Part shown: piece after piece, positions 52,558 to 60,566 of the stretch | Position numbering within the stretch: the stretch's first letter is position 1 | Layout of the letters: every line of letters starts with the position of its first letter | Program-made: the position numbers and the translations under genes | Notes under the pieces: generated by a model | What the model was told of the DNA's origin: nothing | What the model saw: the letters and a program-made list of their open reading frames with translations, nothing else | Databases searched by the model: none | Assembly: GCA_009995595.1 (NCBI GenBank) | Contig: JAACPE010000004.1 | Span: forward strand, 1-64,000 | Origin: Alphaproteobacteria bacterium | Lineage (GTDB): Bacteria > Pseudomonadota > Alphaproteobacteria > Micavibrionales > Micavibrionaceae | Direction of reading: 5' to 3' | DNA length: 64,000 bases

Positions 52558-52953
52558 ATGGGTTTTTATAAATTATACCATGTCAAGAATTGTGTCACCT
52601 TTTTTGGCTCTGCTCAATTTAACGAAATTAATCCTTATTATCAATTGGCGTATGATATGGCTTACTTGCTTAAAAAATCTAGCTATAACATTATGACGAG
52701 CGGCTTTGGCACTATAGGTAAAATTTGTGAAGCAGCTAACTTGATGCATACAAAAAAGATTAGTAATTTTCCTATTATTGTAATGGGAATAGATTTTTGG
52801 AAAAATCTAAAATCTTTTGTCGCAAAAACGATGGTGGAATATAAAACAATTGATGCTAACGAAGCGCATTTTTCCCATATGACTAATAACCCTCAAGAAG
52901 TACTGGATTTATTAAGTGCGAATATCCAATGCGTTCCAGATTACAAGAGCTAA
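52558..52953 (+). pseudogene. LOG-family protein with internal deletion
   Basis: The N-terminal part (VTFFGSAQFNEINPYYQLA) and the C-terminal part (MHTKKISNFPIIVMGIDFW) match LOG-type nucleotide 5'-monophosphate phosphoribohydrolases. The product is only 131 residues. The first glycine loop (normally ITGGGPGIMEAAN) runs directly into the second (normally PGGFGTLDE), here IMTSGFGTIGK, as if roughly 90 residues between the two Gly-rich motifs were lost. The catalytic Glu of PGGxGTxxE is Lys. The frame is open but the protein is probably inactive. Its end overlaps the convergent APC gene by 42 bases. Confidence 0.7.
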
Positions 52954-54168
52954 CATCACACTGCAAATCATAAAGCCAGATAACGGTATTATAAAAGGCA
53001 CGGTAAATAATCCATGAGATCTCTCGTCGGCTGACCATTTTAATTTTAAAAGGGCCGCGTTTACTGATGCAAAAACAAACAAGGTAATGGCGCTGGCTAC
53101 TTTTGCTAACATTGTAAGGTCTAAAAGAAGAGAAAAGATAAGAACAGCTATGACAACTAATCCTGTAGCTCTAAGTGGAGTTTGCGTTTTTGGATAGATG
53201 CGGCTAAACCAGGACGACACTTCCCCACCTTTTGCCATTCCATAAAGTACGCGAGACGCCATAATTATCTGCACTAAAATACCGTTTACTGTTGCCAACA
53301 TACTGATTAAGCTCATGATCCATGGTGGTATAGTCGATCCATTATAAGCCATTATCATAGCTAACGGTGTATTGCTCTGCTCTAGCCTATCTGGCGGTAC
53401 ACTAAGAACCGCAACAAGCGATACTAAAACATAAATAATTAATGTAACAACTATACAGACAATGATTGCCACAGGCATATTACGCCGAACATCTTTAACC
53501 TCTTCGGCCACATTAACCATGTCTTCAAACCCAATAAAGGCATAGAACGCAAGAAATGCCCCACCAAAAATACTACTCCATATAGCTAAATCACTAAGCC
53601 CTTCTGGCGGGATCAGTTCTAACCACCTTGTATTGAGCATCGCTAAATCATAACGACCTGTATAAATTATTAAAAGCAATCCGCCAATTTCAATTAAGGT
53701 AATCAGCGTTACAACAACAACTGCTTGCGTAATTCCCCAAGCGGCAAGTGCACCAAGTATGACCACAATCATAGCCGTTAAAAACAATGTATTTAAGCTT
53801 ATAAAATCCTCAATGAAACCTGCAGTGGCGTTGGCTAATGCCGCAGCAGATAGAATTCCAGTAAATACAATGAGCCAACCAATTAAGGATGAAAATCTTT
53901 TACGGTTATATGCTGCGCTGACATAGCGGACTTCCCCTGCACTTAAAGGAAAGCGAGAAGACAATTCGGCATAAGAAAATGCTGTGATGAGGGCGAGAGA
54001 GGCTGATAGAGCAAAAGCAATCGGTGTGTACATACCCGAAATTCCAGCTACCTTGCCAGTTAAAGCATAAATACCCCCGCCAATCATAGTGCCTAGGCCG
54101 TAAAATATTAAAAGTGGTAAAGAGATACTGCGCTTGAGGGTGTTCTCCTTTTGATAACCGTCGCTCAT
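52912..54168 (-). CDS. APC-family amino-acid permease
   Basis: This 418-residue transporter has about eleven to twelve membrane segments. It has the helix-1 break (GLGTMIGGGIYALTGKVAG) near residues 20-38 and GFEDMVNVAEEVKDVRRNMP near residue 200, typical of amino acid/polyamine/organocation carriers. The C-terminus is somewhat short and overlaps the LOG relic. Substrate unknown. Confidence 0.88.
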   Translation of the reverse strand: MSDGYQKENTLKRSISLPLLIFYGLGTMIGGGIYALTGKVAGISGMYTPIAFALSASLALITAFSYAELSSRFPLSAGEVRYVSAAYNRKRFSSLIGWLIVFTGILSAAALANATAGFIEDFISLNTLFLTAMIVVILGALAAWGITQAVVVVTLITLIEIGGLLLIIYTGRYDLAMLNTRWLELIPPEGLSDLAIWSSIFGGAFLAFYAFIGFEDMVNVAEEVKDVRRNMPVAIIVCIVVTLIIYVLVSLVAVLSVPPDRLEQSNTPLAMIMAYNGSTIPPWIMSLISMLATVNGILVQIIMASRVLYGMAKGGEVSSWFSRIYPKTQTPLRATGLVVIAVLIFSLLLDLTMLAKVASAITLFVFASVNAALLKLKWSADERSHGLFTVPFIIPLSGFMICSVMLALVIWNALDIRT

Positions 54169-54245
54169 AAAAAATTAGCCTATTCATTAATTTTTATTAG
54201 GCAGCCAAAAATCAAAAAAATATTTTAAGAAGCCATTAAATATGA

Positions 54246-54407
54246 CTAGCTTTCATATTTAAATCTATTTCTCACTTGTTTATTAGAAATAAATAAATCA
54301 ATGACCTCTGGTGAAAAGAGATCAAAACCTTCATCTAACAAAGCGACATTTGAGTAGAAATAAGGTGTTTTTGTATTAGGTTTATTCAAATTGTGTTTTA
54401 ATTTCAT
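54246..54407 (-). CDS. Small hypothetical protein, 53 residues
   Basis: ATG at 54407 opens a 53-codon frame beginning MKLKHNLNKPNTKTPYFYSN and ending RNRFKYES. It starts 15 bases after the CBS-protein stop, on the same strand. The ribosome site is weak. No family is recognised. It may be a real tail gene of this unit or chance. Confidence 0.4.
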   Translation of the reverse strand: MKLKHNLNKPNTKTPYFYSNVALLDEGFDLFSPEVIDLFISNKQVRNRFKYES

Positions 54408-54422
54408 AATAATTTTTCTATT

Positions 54423-54875
54423 CTAAGCTGTGTCTCCGCGGGGAAACTTTTCTTTAGGGAAGGCAATAATATTTGTCGGTAAGCTTTCTATATCTTTTCG
54501 ACAAACAAGACCTACAAAATGCTGCGTATCAAAATCAATGACAGGTAGCCAGTCTACTTTATGAATCTTCATCATAATCAAGGCTTGCTCAATGGGGTCA
54601 TCTAGATAAACAGACATATTAGGCGCCCTCATAACATCAGCAATGCAGGGGTATTGTCTACTCGATAGTTTACTATCTATATAATCAATCAAATCTTCAC
54701 TTGTAATGAACCCAATACAATGATTTTGTTCATCGACAATTCCTGCTGCTTGAACATTCATAAAGTTCATATAAAAAACGACTAAAGCTAAGGATGAATT
54801 ACCTTTTGTTGATAATGGCGATTGTATATTACATGCGTCATTAACGTATTGAATTGGTGTTATACCTTTAAACAT
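54423..54875 (-). CDS. Two-CBS-domain protein
   Basis: This 150-residue protein has paired CBS motifs: GFITSEDLIDYIDSK near residue 55, and YLDDPIEQALIMMKIHKVDWLPVIDF near 90 followed by FVGLVCRKDI. CBS pairs bind adenosyl ligands and act as energy or redox sensors. The N-terminus is divergent. It is part of the leftward stress-related cluster. Target unknown. Confidence 0.8.
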   Translation of the reverse strand: MFKGITPIQYVNDACNIQSPLSTKGNSSLALVVFYMNFMNVQAAGIVDEQNHCIGFITSEDLIDYIDSKLSSRQYPCIADVMRAPNMSVYLDDPIEQALIMMKIHKVDWLPVIDFDTQHFVGLVCRKDIESLPTNIIAFPKEKFPRGDTA

Positions 54876-54943
54876 AATTAAGTCCTTTTTATTTGCACAT
54901 CAGGAAGCAGGGTTTTTTACTCTGCTTCCATCATGCGTAATAG

Positions 54944-55093
54944 TTAGCTTCTATGACCCTTAGCACTCTGAGTAGATTTTTCTTGTGCCTCTGGTTTATT
55001 GTTTAAGGGATTTGTGTCTTTTTCATTCTGCTTTTCTTTTTGTTTTTGATCAGCATCTTGATTCTCATTTTGTTTACTATTCTTGTTAATCAT
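54944..55093 (-). CDS. Small hydrophilic protein, 49 residues
   Basis: ATG at 55093 opens 49 codons beginning MINKNSKQNENQDADQKQKE and ending QSAKGHRS, with AGGA eight bases upstream. The composition (Lys, Gln, Asn, Glu, no hydrophobic core) suggests an intrinsically disordered, desiccation- or stress-type peptide. No family is recognised. An inverted repeat GGAAGCAG/CTGCTTCC follows at about 54903-54930. Confidence 0.6.
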   Translation of the reverse strand: MINKNSKQNENQDADQKQKEKQNEKDTNPLNNKPEAQEKSTQSAKGHRS

Positions 55094-55229
55094 AATATTT
55101 TCCTTTTTGTGTAAGAGTTTCTGTATAAATAGAGCCTATGACTCTTAATGTTAGGAAGCTATGTGCAAGGAGTTAACATTTATAAATTTTGTGTAAAGAT
55201 GTAACTTTATTTTTTTATAAAAATCGCAA

Positions 55230-55260
55230 TAAAAAACCATCCAACTTAAATGGATGGTTT
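55230..55260 (-). terminator. Intrinsic terminator after the glycine-zipper gene
   Basis: Minus strand AAACCATCCA, a short loop, TGGATGGTTT, followed by T's. It starts about 20 bases past the stop at 55282. Confidence 0.8.
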
Positions 55261-55281
55261 AAATAATTTAGGCTGTATTTA

Positions 55282-55539
55282 TTATTTACCTAGATCAATT
55301 TGATCTTTATCCGTCAATGCACCAGCAGCGGCTCCGACAACGCCACCTAAAACAGCGCCCCCTGCGACACTTCCTCCTGTAACTGCACCACCTACAGCGC
55401 CTACACCAGCACCAATTCCAGCTCCACTCAGGGCTCTATCTCCTTTTGTATTGCCACAGGCTGTAAGAGTTATCGCAATGCAAAATATTGATAAAAAGAA
55501 CAGTGGGTATTTGGTTTTTGTTATTATAAGTTTTTTCAT
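55282..55539 (-). CDS. Glycine-zipper lipoprotein
   Basis: This 85-residue protein has a lipoprotein signal ending LTAC (cleavage before Cys near residue 28). A Gly/Ala zipper follows (GAGIGAGVGAVGGAVTGGSV onwards), which packs as a membrane-associated helix pair, and a charged end. Similar proteins sit in the outer membrane and are stress-induced. It is monocistronic with its own terminator. Confidence 0.85.
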   Translation of the reverse strand: MKKLIITKTKYPLFFLSIFCIAITLTACGNTKGDRALSGAGIGAGVGAVGGAVTGGSVAGGAVLGGVVGAAAGALTDKDQIDLGK

Positions 55540-55654
55540 TATCGTCTCCTTTGTTATTTGAAGTGAATGATGTTATTTCAGTAATTAGAAATCGATATGT
55601 AAACACTATGGATATATAATATTTGTATAAGGACACTTAATGTCATTTTAATAT

Positions 55655-55681
55655 GAAACCGTCCAGTGGGGGACTGGACGG
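55655..55681 (-). terminator. Intrinsic terminator after the CsbD-like gene
   Basis: Minus strand CCGTCCAGT, a five-base loop of C's, ACTGGACGG, then TTTCATATT. A nine-base perfect stem, about 27 bases past the stop. Confidence 0.75.
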
Positions 55682-55708
55682 CTCAAGGGGTTACGCTTAT
55701 TAAAACAG

Positions 55709-55936
55709 CTATGCTGCTTTTGCAGTTCCACAACAGCAGTCTTTTTCAATATCTTTCAATTTCTTTTCTGCATCTTCTTTTGAAACATTATGTTTTTCTT
55801 TCAATTTTGCAAAAAATTCATCTTTCTTTCCTTCATAGAGTTTGATGTTATCATCACTCATTTTAGGCCATTTTTCTTGAATTTTTTTATACATTTTTTC
55901 AATATTACGTTTTGCATTTTTATCTTTGTTATCCAT
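55709..55936 (-). CDS. CsbD-like small stress protein
   Basis: This 75-residue, highly charged helical protein has KKIQEKWPKMSDDNIKLYEG, matching the WxxLTDDDL-type core of CsbD-family general-stress proteins. It has an unusual CCCG near the C-terminus that could bind metal or be oxidised. It has its own terminator. Function of the family is unknown. Confidence 0.75.
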   Translation of the reverse strand: MDNKDKNAKRNIEKMYKKIQEKWPKMSDDNIKLYEGKKDEFFAKLKEKHNVSKEDAEKKLKDIEKDCCCGTAKAA

Positions 55937-56059
55937 GATAATCTCCTTGATATATTAATTGATTTAAACCTGTAAACATCAGATCCATAGATATTTTCGC
56001 AAATATTGTATAACAATACGATGTAGAAAAAATGGGAGAGTATAAATTTTACGTAAGGA

Positions 56060-56206
56060 TTAAAGACTAAAAATCATAAAGCTAATTTTTGTAAAAGTTC
56101 TTTTGTTTGCCTTCCCTGAGCCTGCCCTAGATATACCAACAGCATTTTTTATAGCATCAGCAGAACTAATGTAGGAACTAACTATAATAACATGAAAAAA
56201 ATTCAT
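56060..56206 (-). CDS. Possible coupled small ORF, 48 residues
   Basis: ATG at 56206 overlaps the stop of the bPH2 gene as ATGA and opens 48 codons beginning MNFFHVIIVSSYISSADAIK and ending SFMIFSL. The overlap is the main argument for it. No family is recognised and codon evidence is thin. Confidence 0.3.
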   Translation of the reverse strand: MNFFHVIIVSSYISSADAIKNAVGISRAGSGKANKRTFTKISFMIFSL

Positions 56207-56886
56207 TTACCCCTAGAAGTCCTATTTTTTGATGAATTAGAAAAACTATTTTTAAATGATATCTTTAACTTTTCTATAACCGCTTGTGAATAATTGTCTT
56301 TTTCTTTTAATTCTATAGAATTTATATTTTCAAAGTATGCACCCTCATTATAATGAATCTTAGGATGCATTAAGCGGGCTTTATGTGATGCTTTTACAAA
56401 ACCATATGGATTTGCTATTGCTAAAATAGAGACATCTTTTACAAATCGACAATCTAGCTTTATTTTCCCATATTTTAAAAGCCAGCCTAATAAACCATGA
56501 TAGACATGTTCTGCGCCAATATCTTGTAAATCAACTTCATCAATTTTTACCAGGATAAGGCCTGATTTCAGAATGATACGCTCAGTCGTTAGGCCAATTT
56601 CAGAAGAAACATAGGTACTAAAGTATGGCCAAAAAACAAAGAAAGTTATTATAAAGAAGACAATCGTTACTGGTGTTAAAAATCCATAAGAGTAATGTGT
56701 CTTAAAATCAATAATAAAGTTTAAATGGCTTTGATCAAAAAATGTGTTCAAATAACCATCTAAAAAAATACCCAAAAGAATAAAAAATACTGACCAAAAA
56801 AAACCTGTAGCAAGATATATCCAATGAGGGTGTATTAAAGCAATTAGTTTTTCTTGATCACTTACAGCTTTCCTAATATAGCTCAT
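56203..56886 (-). CDS. Membrane protein with bacterial PH (bPH2) domain
   Basis: This protein of about 227 residues has two membrane segments (roughly 35-60 and 80-105 from the first Met) followed by a bPH2/DUF304 domain (ERIILKSGLILVKIDEVDLQ, then KYGKIKLDCR). The frame opens at 56916 inside dps. The ATG at 56886, two bases after the dps stop, is the better start and implies coupling with dps. The family is linked to envelope stress; role unknown. Confidence 0.78.
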   Translation of the reverse strand: MSYIRKAVSDQEKLIALIHPHWIYLATGFFWSVFFILLGIFLDGYLNTFFDQSHLNFIIDFKTHYSYGFLTPVTIVFFIITFFVFWPYFSTYVSSEIGLTTERIILKSGLILVKIDEVDLQDIGAEHVYHGLLGWLLKYGKIKLDCRFVKDVSILAIANPYGFVKASHKARLMHPKIHYNEGAYFENINSIELKEKDNYSQAVIEKLKISFKNSFSNSSKNRTSRGK

Positions 56887-56888
56887 TA

Positions 56889-57383
56889 TTATTTGATAAT
56901 ACTTCTTAGCATCCATATAGATTTTTGATGTGCTGTTATGCGCCGAACCATAAGGTCTATAGTTTCATCATCTTTTGAATTTTGACCTTCCTTCTTGGCA
57001 GACTGGCAGCTTTCAATAACGCTATCATTCATCTCAATCAAATTATGAACCATCCGCATAGCCCTGGCATTTGCATCGGCTTCTTTATTCATAGCATTAG
57101 ACGTTTTTTGCAGAGTATCCAAGATTTCTTTACCTTCAAAAGGCAGTGCGTAGAAATCAAGCGCACGGATACGCTCTGCGATTACATCAATAGCCTGAAA
57201 TAGCTCATTATACTGCTCACTAAAAAGCTTATGCATACTAACAAAGTGCAAGCCCTCTACGTTCCAGTGATAATTATGGGTCGCGAGATACAGCCCGTAA
57301 GTATTGGCTAAAACCTTTTGTAAATTTTTGCTAATAGGGCTTTCAGTTGCTTTTGGCTGATGTAACGTTGCTGGTTCATGCAT
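56889..57383 (-). CDS. dps: Dps-family ferritin-like DNA-protection protein
   Basis: This 164-residue protein forms dodecamers that oxidise Fe(II) with peroxide and protect DNA. The ferroxidase residues are present in HNYHWNVEGLHF and, across the dimer, in FQAIDVIAERIRAL. Its end touches the bPH2 gene (two-base spacing). The context of envelope and stress genes fits stationary-phase or oxidative response. Confidence 0.93.
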   Translation of the reverse strand: MHEPATLHQPKATESPISKNLQKVLANTYGLYLATHNYHWNVEGLHFVSMHKLFSEQYNELFQAIDVIAERIRALDFYALPFEGKEILDTLQKTSNAMNKEADANARAMRMVHNLIEMNDSVIESCQSAKKEGQNSKDDETIDLMVRRITAHQKSIWMLRSIIK

Positions 57384-57429
57384 GATTTTTCTCCTTGAAA
57401 TTAAATTAAATTGAGTTGTTATGATGTTT

Positions 57430-57864
57430 TTATAAAAATCTTTTTCCAGTCAAATAACCAGAAATAGAAGCGATTAATATAGCTATTTTTGGATTATCTA
57501 TTACAGGAGCTTCAAGCTCTTGCTGAAAAATTTCAAAAGCATCTTTAGCAGTATTAATGAAAGTTTCTTTTTCAGCCTGTAGCTTTTTACGTCTGTACAA
57601 CGCAATATTATAAATAAGAATTCCACTCGTTATTGAAAGAAAGGAAAATATCCCACCCATTGAAACAATGACAGTAACAATATCATAGCTATTACTTAAC
57701 CATACATAACCACCATACACAAAAAATCCGATTCCTAAAAAAGCCATTAGGATGGAGAAAGTTACCAGGACAGTCTTAGCTTTACTTTCTCCAGTCATAG
57801 AAAATTTATTATTGGCAATGCTTTGACTAAGCATTTGTTCGGCAAATTTTAAAGTTCTATTCAT
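57430..57864 (-). CDS. Hypothetical membrane protein, 144 residues
   Basis: It has two clear membrane segments (about 28-55 and 63-90), then a charged helical part (RRKKLQAEKETFINTAKDAF) and a third weak hydrophobic stretch near residue 128. It is two bases from the DUF883-like gene, so probably coupled with it. It resembles small holin-like or DUF883-partner proteins only loosely. No function is assigned. Confidence 0.72.
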   Translation of the reverse strand: MNRTLKFAEQMLSQSIANNKFSMTGESKAKTVLVTFSILMAFLGIGFFVYGGYVWLSNSYDIVTVIVSMGGIFSFLSITSGILIYNIALYRRKKLQAEKETFINTAKDAFEIFQQELEAPVIDNPKIAILIASISGYLTGKRFL

Positions 57865-57866
57865 TC

Positions 57867-58157
57867 TTATCTGCGCTTCAAAAGCGCGTCAAATACTAAT
57901 CCAGCAATGAAAGCAACAGCTATTGATTGTAATGGTTTTGCCTTTATTTTAGATTCCATATTTTTTAACTGTTCTTTACCTTGTGTAGTTAACGCTTTAA
58001 ACCTTTTAGAAGCTGCCTCTGTAATATCTTCAGTTTTATGAGAACCTGCTTCTTTAACATGCCTTGCTAATTCAATAGTATTAGATTTTAAAGAATTAAT
58101 ATCTTCTTTAATATCGTCAACATCAGAGTGTTTTGCTTCAATAATATTTTTAGTCAT
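57867..58157 (-). CDS. DUF883/ElaB-YqjD-like membrane-anchored protein
   Basis: This 96-residue protein has an amphipathic helical body (about 5-75) with many Lys/Glu and a C-terminal hydrophobic anchor ending LLKRR. This is the layout of ElaB/YqjD proteins, which bind ribosomes at the membrane in stationary phase in Escherichia coli. The ribosome role here is only by analogy. Confidence 0.72.
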   Translation of the reverse strand: MTKNIIEAKHSDVDDIKEDINSLKSNTIELARHVKEAGSHKTEDITEAASKRFKALTTQGKEQLKNMESKIKAKPLQSIAVAFIAGLVFDALLKRR

Positions 58158-58170
58158 GGTTTTCTCTTTT

Positions 58171-58992
58171 CTATTTGGTTAAAGTTTTTTTGTATGTTTC
58201 AAACTGAGCTGATTTATCTTTACTCATTTGAAAATCAAGTTTCTCATCATCATGGATTATGGTGACGTCATGGAATGAAAAAACAGCTTTCTCACCACCA
58301 AACCCAAGCATTTTGTCGAAGCCAACTATGATTTGGCTAGCCATACCATTTTTGAATAAGATATTTTCAATATCCGCCATAGATTCTTTATTCTGATCAA
58401 GCAAGCGTCCTTGTAAAAGCTTACTAACGCTAAGACCATTACTTGGAATCACAAGCACTCTGTTACTATAGTCCTTATTTTCATATGAAAACTCAGCAGC
58501 ATTATCGATAGAGCTCTTAGTCAAAGGAGCAGCAATATCACCATTGGAATTGATCTTCATGATGCGCTCATAATCAAATGCTGCGAGCTTACCCATGTCG
58601 AAAAAATTACCATCAGCTACAATTACCCAAATACCTTTACCATCACGATCAATAATAATATCCTTGATTGTCCCAACACTTTCGTTTTCTTTACTTGTAC
58701 TGTTATGAACTGGCTGACCAATAATGTTATTTGCTGTATACTTTGAATCAATTTCAAGCGTAGTGTTTTTATCATTATTTTCTTTGCCGATTAATGTGGC
58801 TTTTATTTTATCGTAAGCTTTAGATGTATCTTTTTTTATATCTTTTACAGCGGTTTTAGCATCTTCAACAATATTGCCTGTTTCACTTATTTCGGGCTTC
58901 GTCTGCGTTTGTGATTTAGCCGTTTCCGCAAAAGCTGGTACCGCATTCATAATTGCAAGAATTGATACCGTTATTAAAAATTTATTTTTCAT
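58171..58992 (-). CDS. Periplasmic PRC-barrel domain protein
   Basis: This protein of about 273 residues has a signal peptide (MKNKFLITVSILAIMNAVPA, cut near AFA-ETA). A Lys/Thr-rich linker is followed by a PRC-barrel (IIGQPVHNSTSKENESVGTI, then IIIDRDGKGIWVIVADG) near residues 95-150 and a second repeat-like half. The frame opens at 59109, but ATG 58992 with AAGGAA upstream gives the signal peptide at the N-terminus. PRC barrels often act in envelope or photosynthetic assembly; the role here is unknown. Confidence 0.82.
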   Translation of the reverse strand: MKNKFLITVSILAIMNAVPAFAETAKSQTQTKPEISETGNIVEDAKTAVKDIKKDTSKAYDKIKATLIGKENNDKNTTLEIDSKYTANNIIGQPVHNSTSKENESVGTIKDIIIDRDGKGIWVIVADGNFFDMGKLAAFDYERIMKINSNGDIAAPLTKSSIDNAAEFSYENKDYSNRVLVIPSNGLSVSKLLQGRLLDQNKESMADIENILFKNGMASQIIVGFDKMLGFGGEKAVFSFHDVTIIHDDEKLDFQMSKDKSAQFETYKKTLTK

Positions 58993-59023
58993 AGTGATAA
59001 TTCCTTTTTTTGTTGTTAAAAAT

Positions 59024-59161
59024 TTAATCTGCAGCGTTTTCAATAGATTGGCCAGCATGGCCAATATCGCGACCAGCCCCTTCCATGGTTTCACAGGCAG
59101 ATAATCCAAGACTAAATACAGATAAAGACAAAGCTAGGATAAATCGGGTTTTAGTAAACAT
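59024..59161 (-). CDS. Entericidin-like small lipoprotein, 45 residues
   Basis: ATG at 59161 encodes a lipoprotein signal (MFTKTRFILALSLSVFSLGL, lipobox LSAC) followed by ETMEGAGRDIGHAGQSIENA. This is the entericidin A/B pattern GxGxDIxxAGxxIxxAA. AAAGGAAA stands nine bases upstream. Entericidins are stationary-phase envelope lipoproteins proposed to act in cell lysis. It is below usual ORF cut-offs. Confidence 0.85.
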   Translation of the reverse strand: MFTKTRFILALSLSVFSLGLSACETMEGAGRDIGHAGQSIENAAD

Positions 59162-59183
59162 AGTTATATTTCCTTTGGTTAAA

Positions 59184-59360
59184 TTAAATTGCTGGAGGTT
59201 TTCCCTGTATCGCCTGCATAACTGCTGAAATTAAGAACAGTACAACAAAGACAACGAATAATATTCTTGCAATATCTACTGCTCCAGCAGCAATACCAGT
59301 AAAGCCAAAAACGCCTGCAATGATAGCTACTAATAAAAAAGTTAAAGTCCATCTAAGCAT
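59184..59360 (-). CDS. DUF1328 (YtjA-like) small membrane protein, 58 residues
   Basis: ATG at 59360 encodes [20 protein letters not shown], then [14 protein letters not shown] and a second span, ending GKPPAI. This is the DUF1328/YtjA pattern of two short membrane helices. It overlaps the CBS gene's stop by eight bases, so it is translationally coupled. Induced by envelope stress in known relatives; function unknown. Confidence 0.85.
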   Translation of the reverse strand: MLRWTLTFLLVAIIAGVFGFTGIAAGAVDIARILFVVFVVLFLISAVMQAIQGKPPAI

Positions 59361-59820
59361 GAGCTGCCTCCTGATTTCCTAATTGTATAACCTCCCCTGG
59401 TGCAGCGCATATATGCCCTAGAGCCTGCCCACAAACCAGATGATGATGATCTGTAGAATGTGCAGCCATATCACCAAGTGAAATAATACCAACGAGACGT
59501 TTATCTTCGTCTAAAACAGGTAAGCGTCTGACTTTATTTTTAGTCATATTTAATGCAACGTCTTCCATCTCATCACTTTCACGACAATATAAAATCTCTT
59601 TTGTCATGACCTGCTCAGCTTTCGTATTTTCTGGATGATGAGATTCTGCAACACAGCGAAGAGCCAGATCCCGATCTGTAATAACACCGATTAATCGATC
59701 ATTTTCTGCAACGAGTACACTACCGCAATCGCTTATTTGCATTTTCTTGGCAACCTCATTCAGCAGAGTTTCAGGTGAAACAACTTCTACTTTTTTGCTC
59801 ATAATATCTTTAATTTTCAT
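59353..59820 (-). CDS. CBS-domain pair protein
   Basis: This 155-residue protein is composed of two CBS motifs: [17 protein letters not shown] near residue 45, and [21 protein letters not shown] near 105. It begins [20 protein letters not shown], the common start of stand-alone CBS-pair proteins such as Hrp1-like stress proteins. The C-terminal 30 residues have extra His/Cys. It is coupled to the DUF1328 gene. Confidence 0.88.
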   Translation of the reverse strand: MKIKDIMSKKVEVVSPETLLNEVAKKMQISDCGSVLVAENDRLIGVITDRDLALRCVAESHHPENTKAEQVMTKEILYCRESDEMEDVALNMTKNKVRRLPVLDEDKRLVGIISLGDMAAHSTDHHHLVCGQALGHICAAPGEVIQLGNQEAAHA

Positions 59821-59850
59821 GATTTATTCCTTTTTAGGTTTGAGTATTTC

Positions 59851-60453
59851 TTAGCGGCGAAAATCAATGACAACGCGACGGTTTTCTTGATTTTTAACAC
59901 CATCTTCTGTTGGTACGGCCTGCTCATATTCACCACGCGCTTCGCGATCTAGAACTTGATTTTTAATGCCACGCATCATGAGAGCTTTAGATACAGCTTC
60001 TTCACGGCGATAAGATAATTTTTGGTTGTAATCTACATTACCATGACTATCCGTATAGCCAGTCACGGTCACTTGTTTAGGTTGAAATTTATTAATTTCT
60101 TTTGCAATCTGATTCAGTGTGGCTTTTTCATTGTTACGCAAATTTGATTGATCAAAATCAAATAGAACTGTGTAAGAACGAACTATCTCACCTGAATATA
60201 TAGTTTCTACATTCGTTGTGTCTCCACATATGCCAACATAATTACGAGGCAAGCGACGATAATGAGAGCATTGCTCTCTTTCCTCATATTCATTATATGA
60301 TTTTTTATCCATATAATTTTCCAGTCGGTTTTCATGCGTATAATTATTTTCCGATATTTCAGGGCGCGGAACATAACGCGGCCCAGAATCTGCGCCAGCA
60401 CAAGCACTTAAAGTTAAAACGGCCGAGCACATTATTAATGTTTTGCTTTTCAT
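59851..60453 (-). CDS. OmpA-family outer-membrane lipoprotein
   Basis: This protein of about 200 residues has a lipobox LSAC near residue 18 and an OmpA-type peptidoglycan-binding domain (VLFDFDQSNLRN, then VTGYTDSHGNVDYNQKLSYR) near residues 105-165. The frame opens at 60492; ATG 60453 with AAGGATT before it starts the lipoprotein signal. It ties the outer membrane to the wall. Confidence 0.9.
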   Translation of the reverse strand: MKSKTLIMCSAVLTLSACAGADSGPRYVPRPEISENNYTHENRLENYMDKKSYNEYEEREQCSHYRRLPRNYVGICGDTTNVETIYSGEIVRSYTVLFDFDQSNLRNNEKATLNQIAKEINKFQPKQVTVTGYTDSHGNVDYNQKLSYRREEAVSKALMMRGIKNQVLDREARGEYEQAVPTEDGVKNQENRRVVIDFRR

Positions 60454-60566
60454 GATAAAATCCTTTTGCGTCAATAAAGAGAAACCGAACATGACAGGAG
60501 ACGTATCAGGAAGCGATAGGGAAGAACTTCTAGGATATAAGGATTGTGTAAAGTAAGAAATGAAGG

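Noticed and set aside
54903-54930. GGAAGCAG/CTGCTTCC inverted repeat as a terminator
   Set aside because: The stem is good but no T tract follows on either strand, so I mention it only as an inverted repeat.
56889-56916. bPH2 gene starting at 56916 inside dps
   Set aside because: A start at 56886, two bases after the dps stop, removes the overlap; no ribosome-site evidence favours the longer form.
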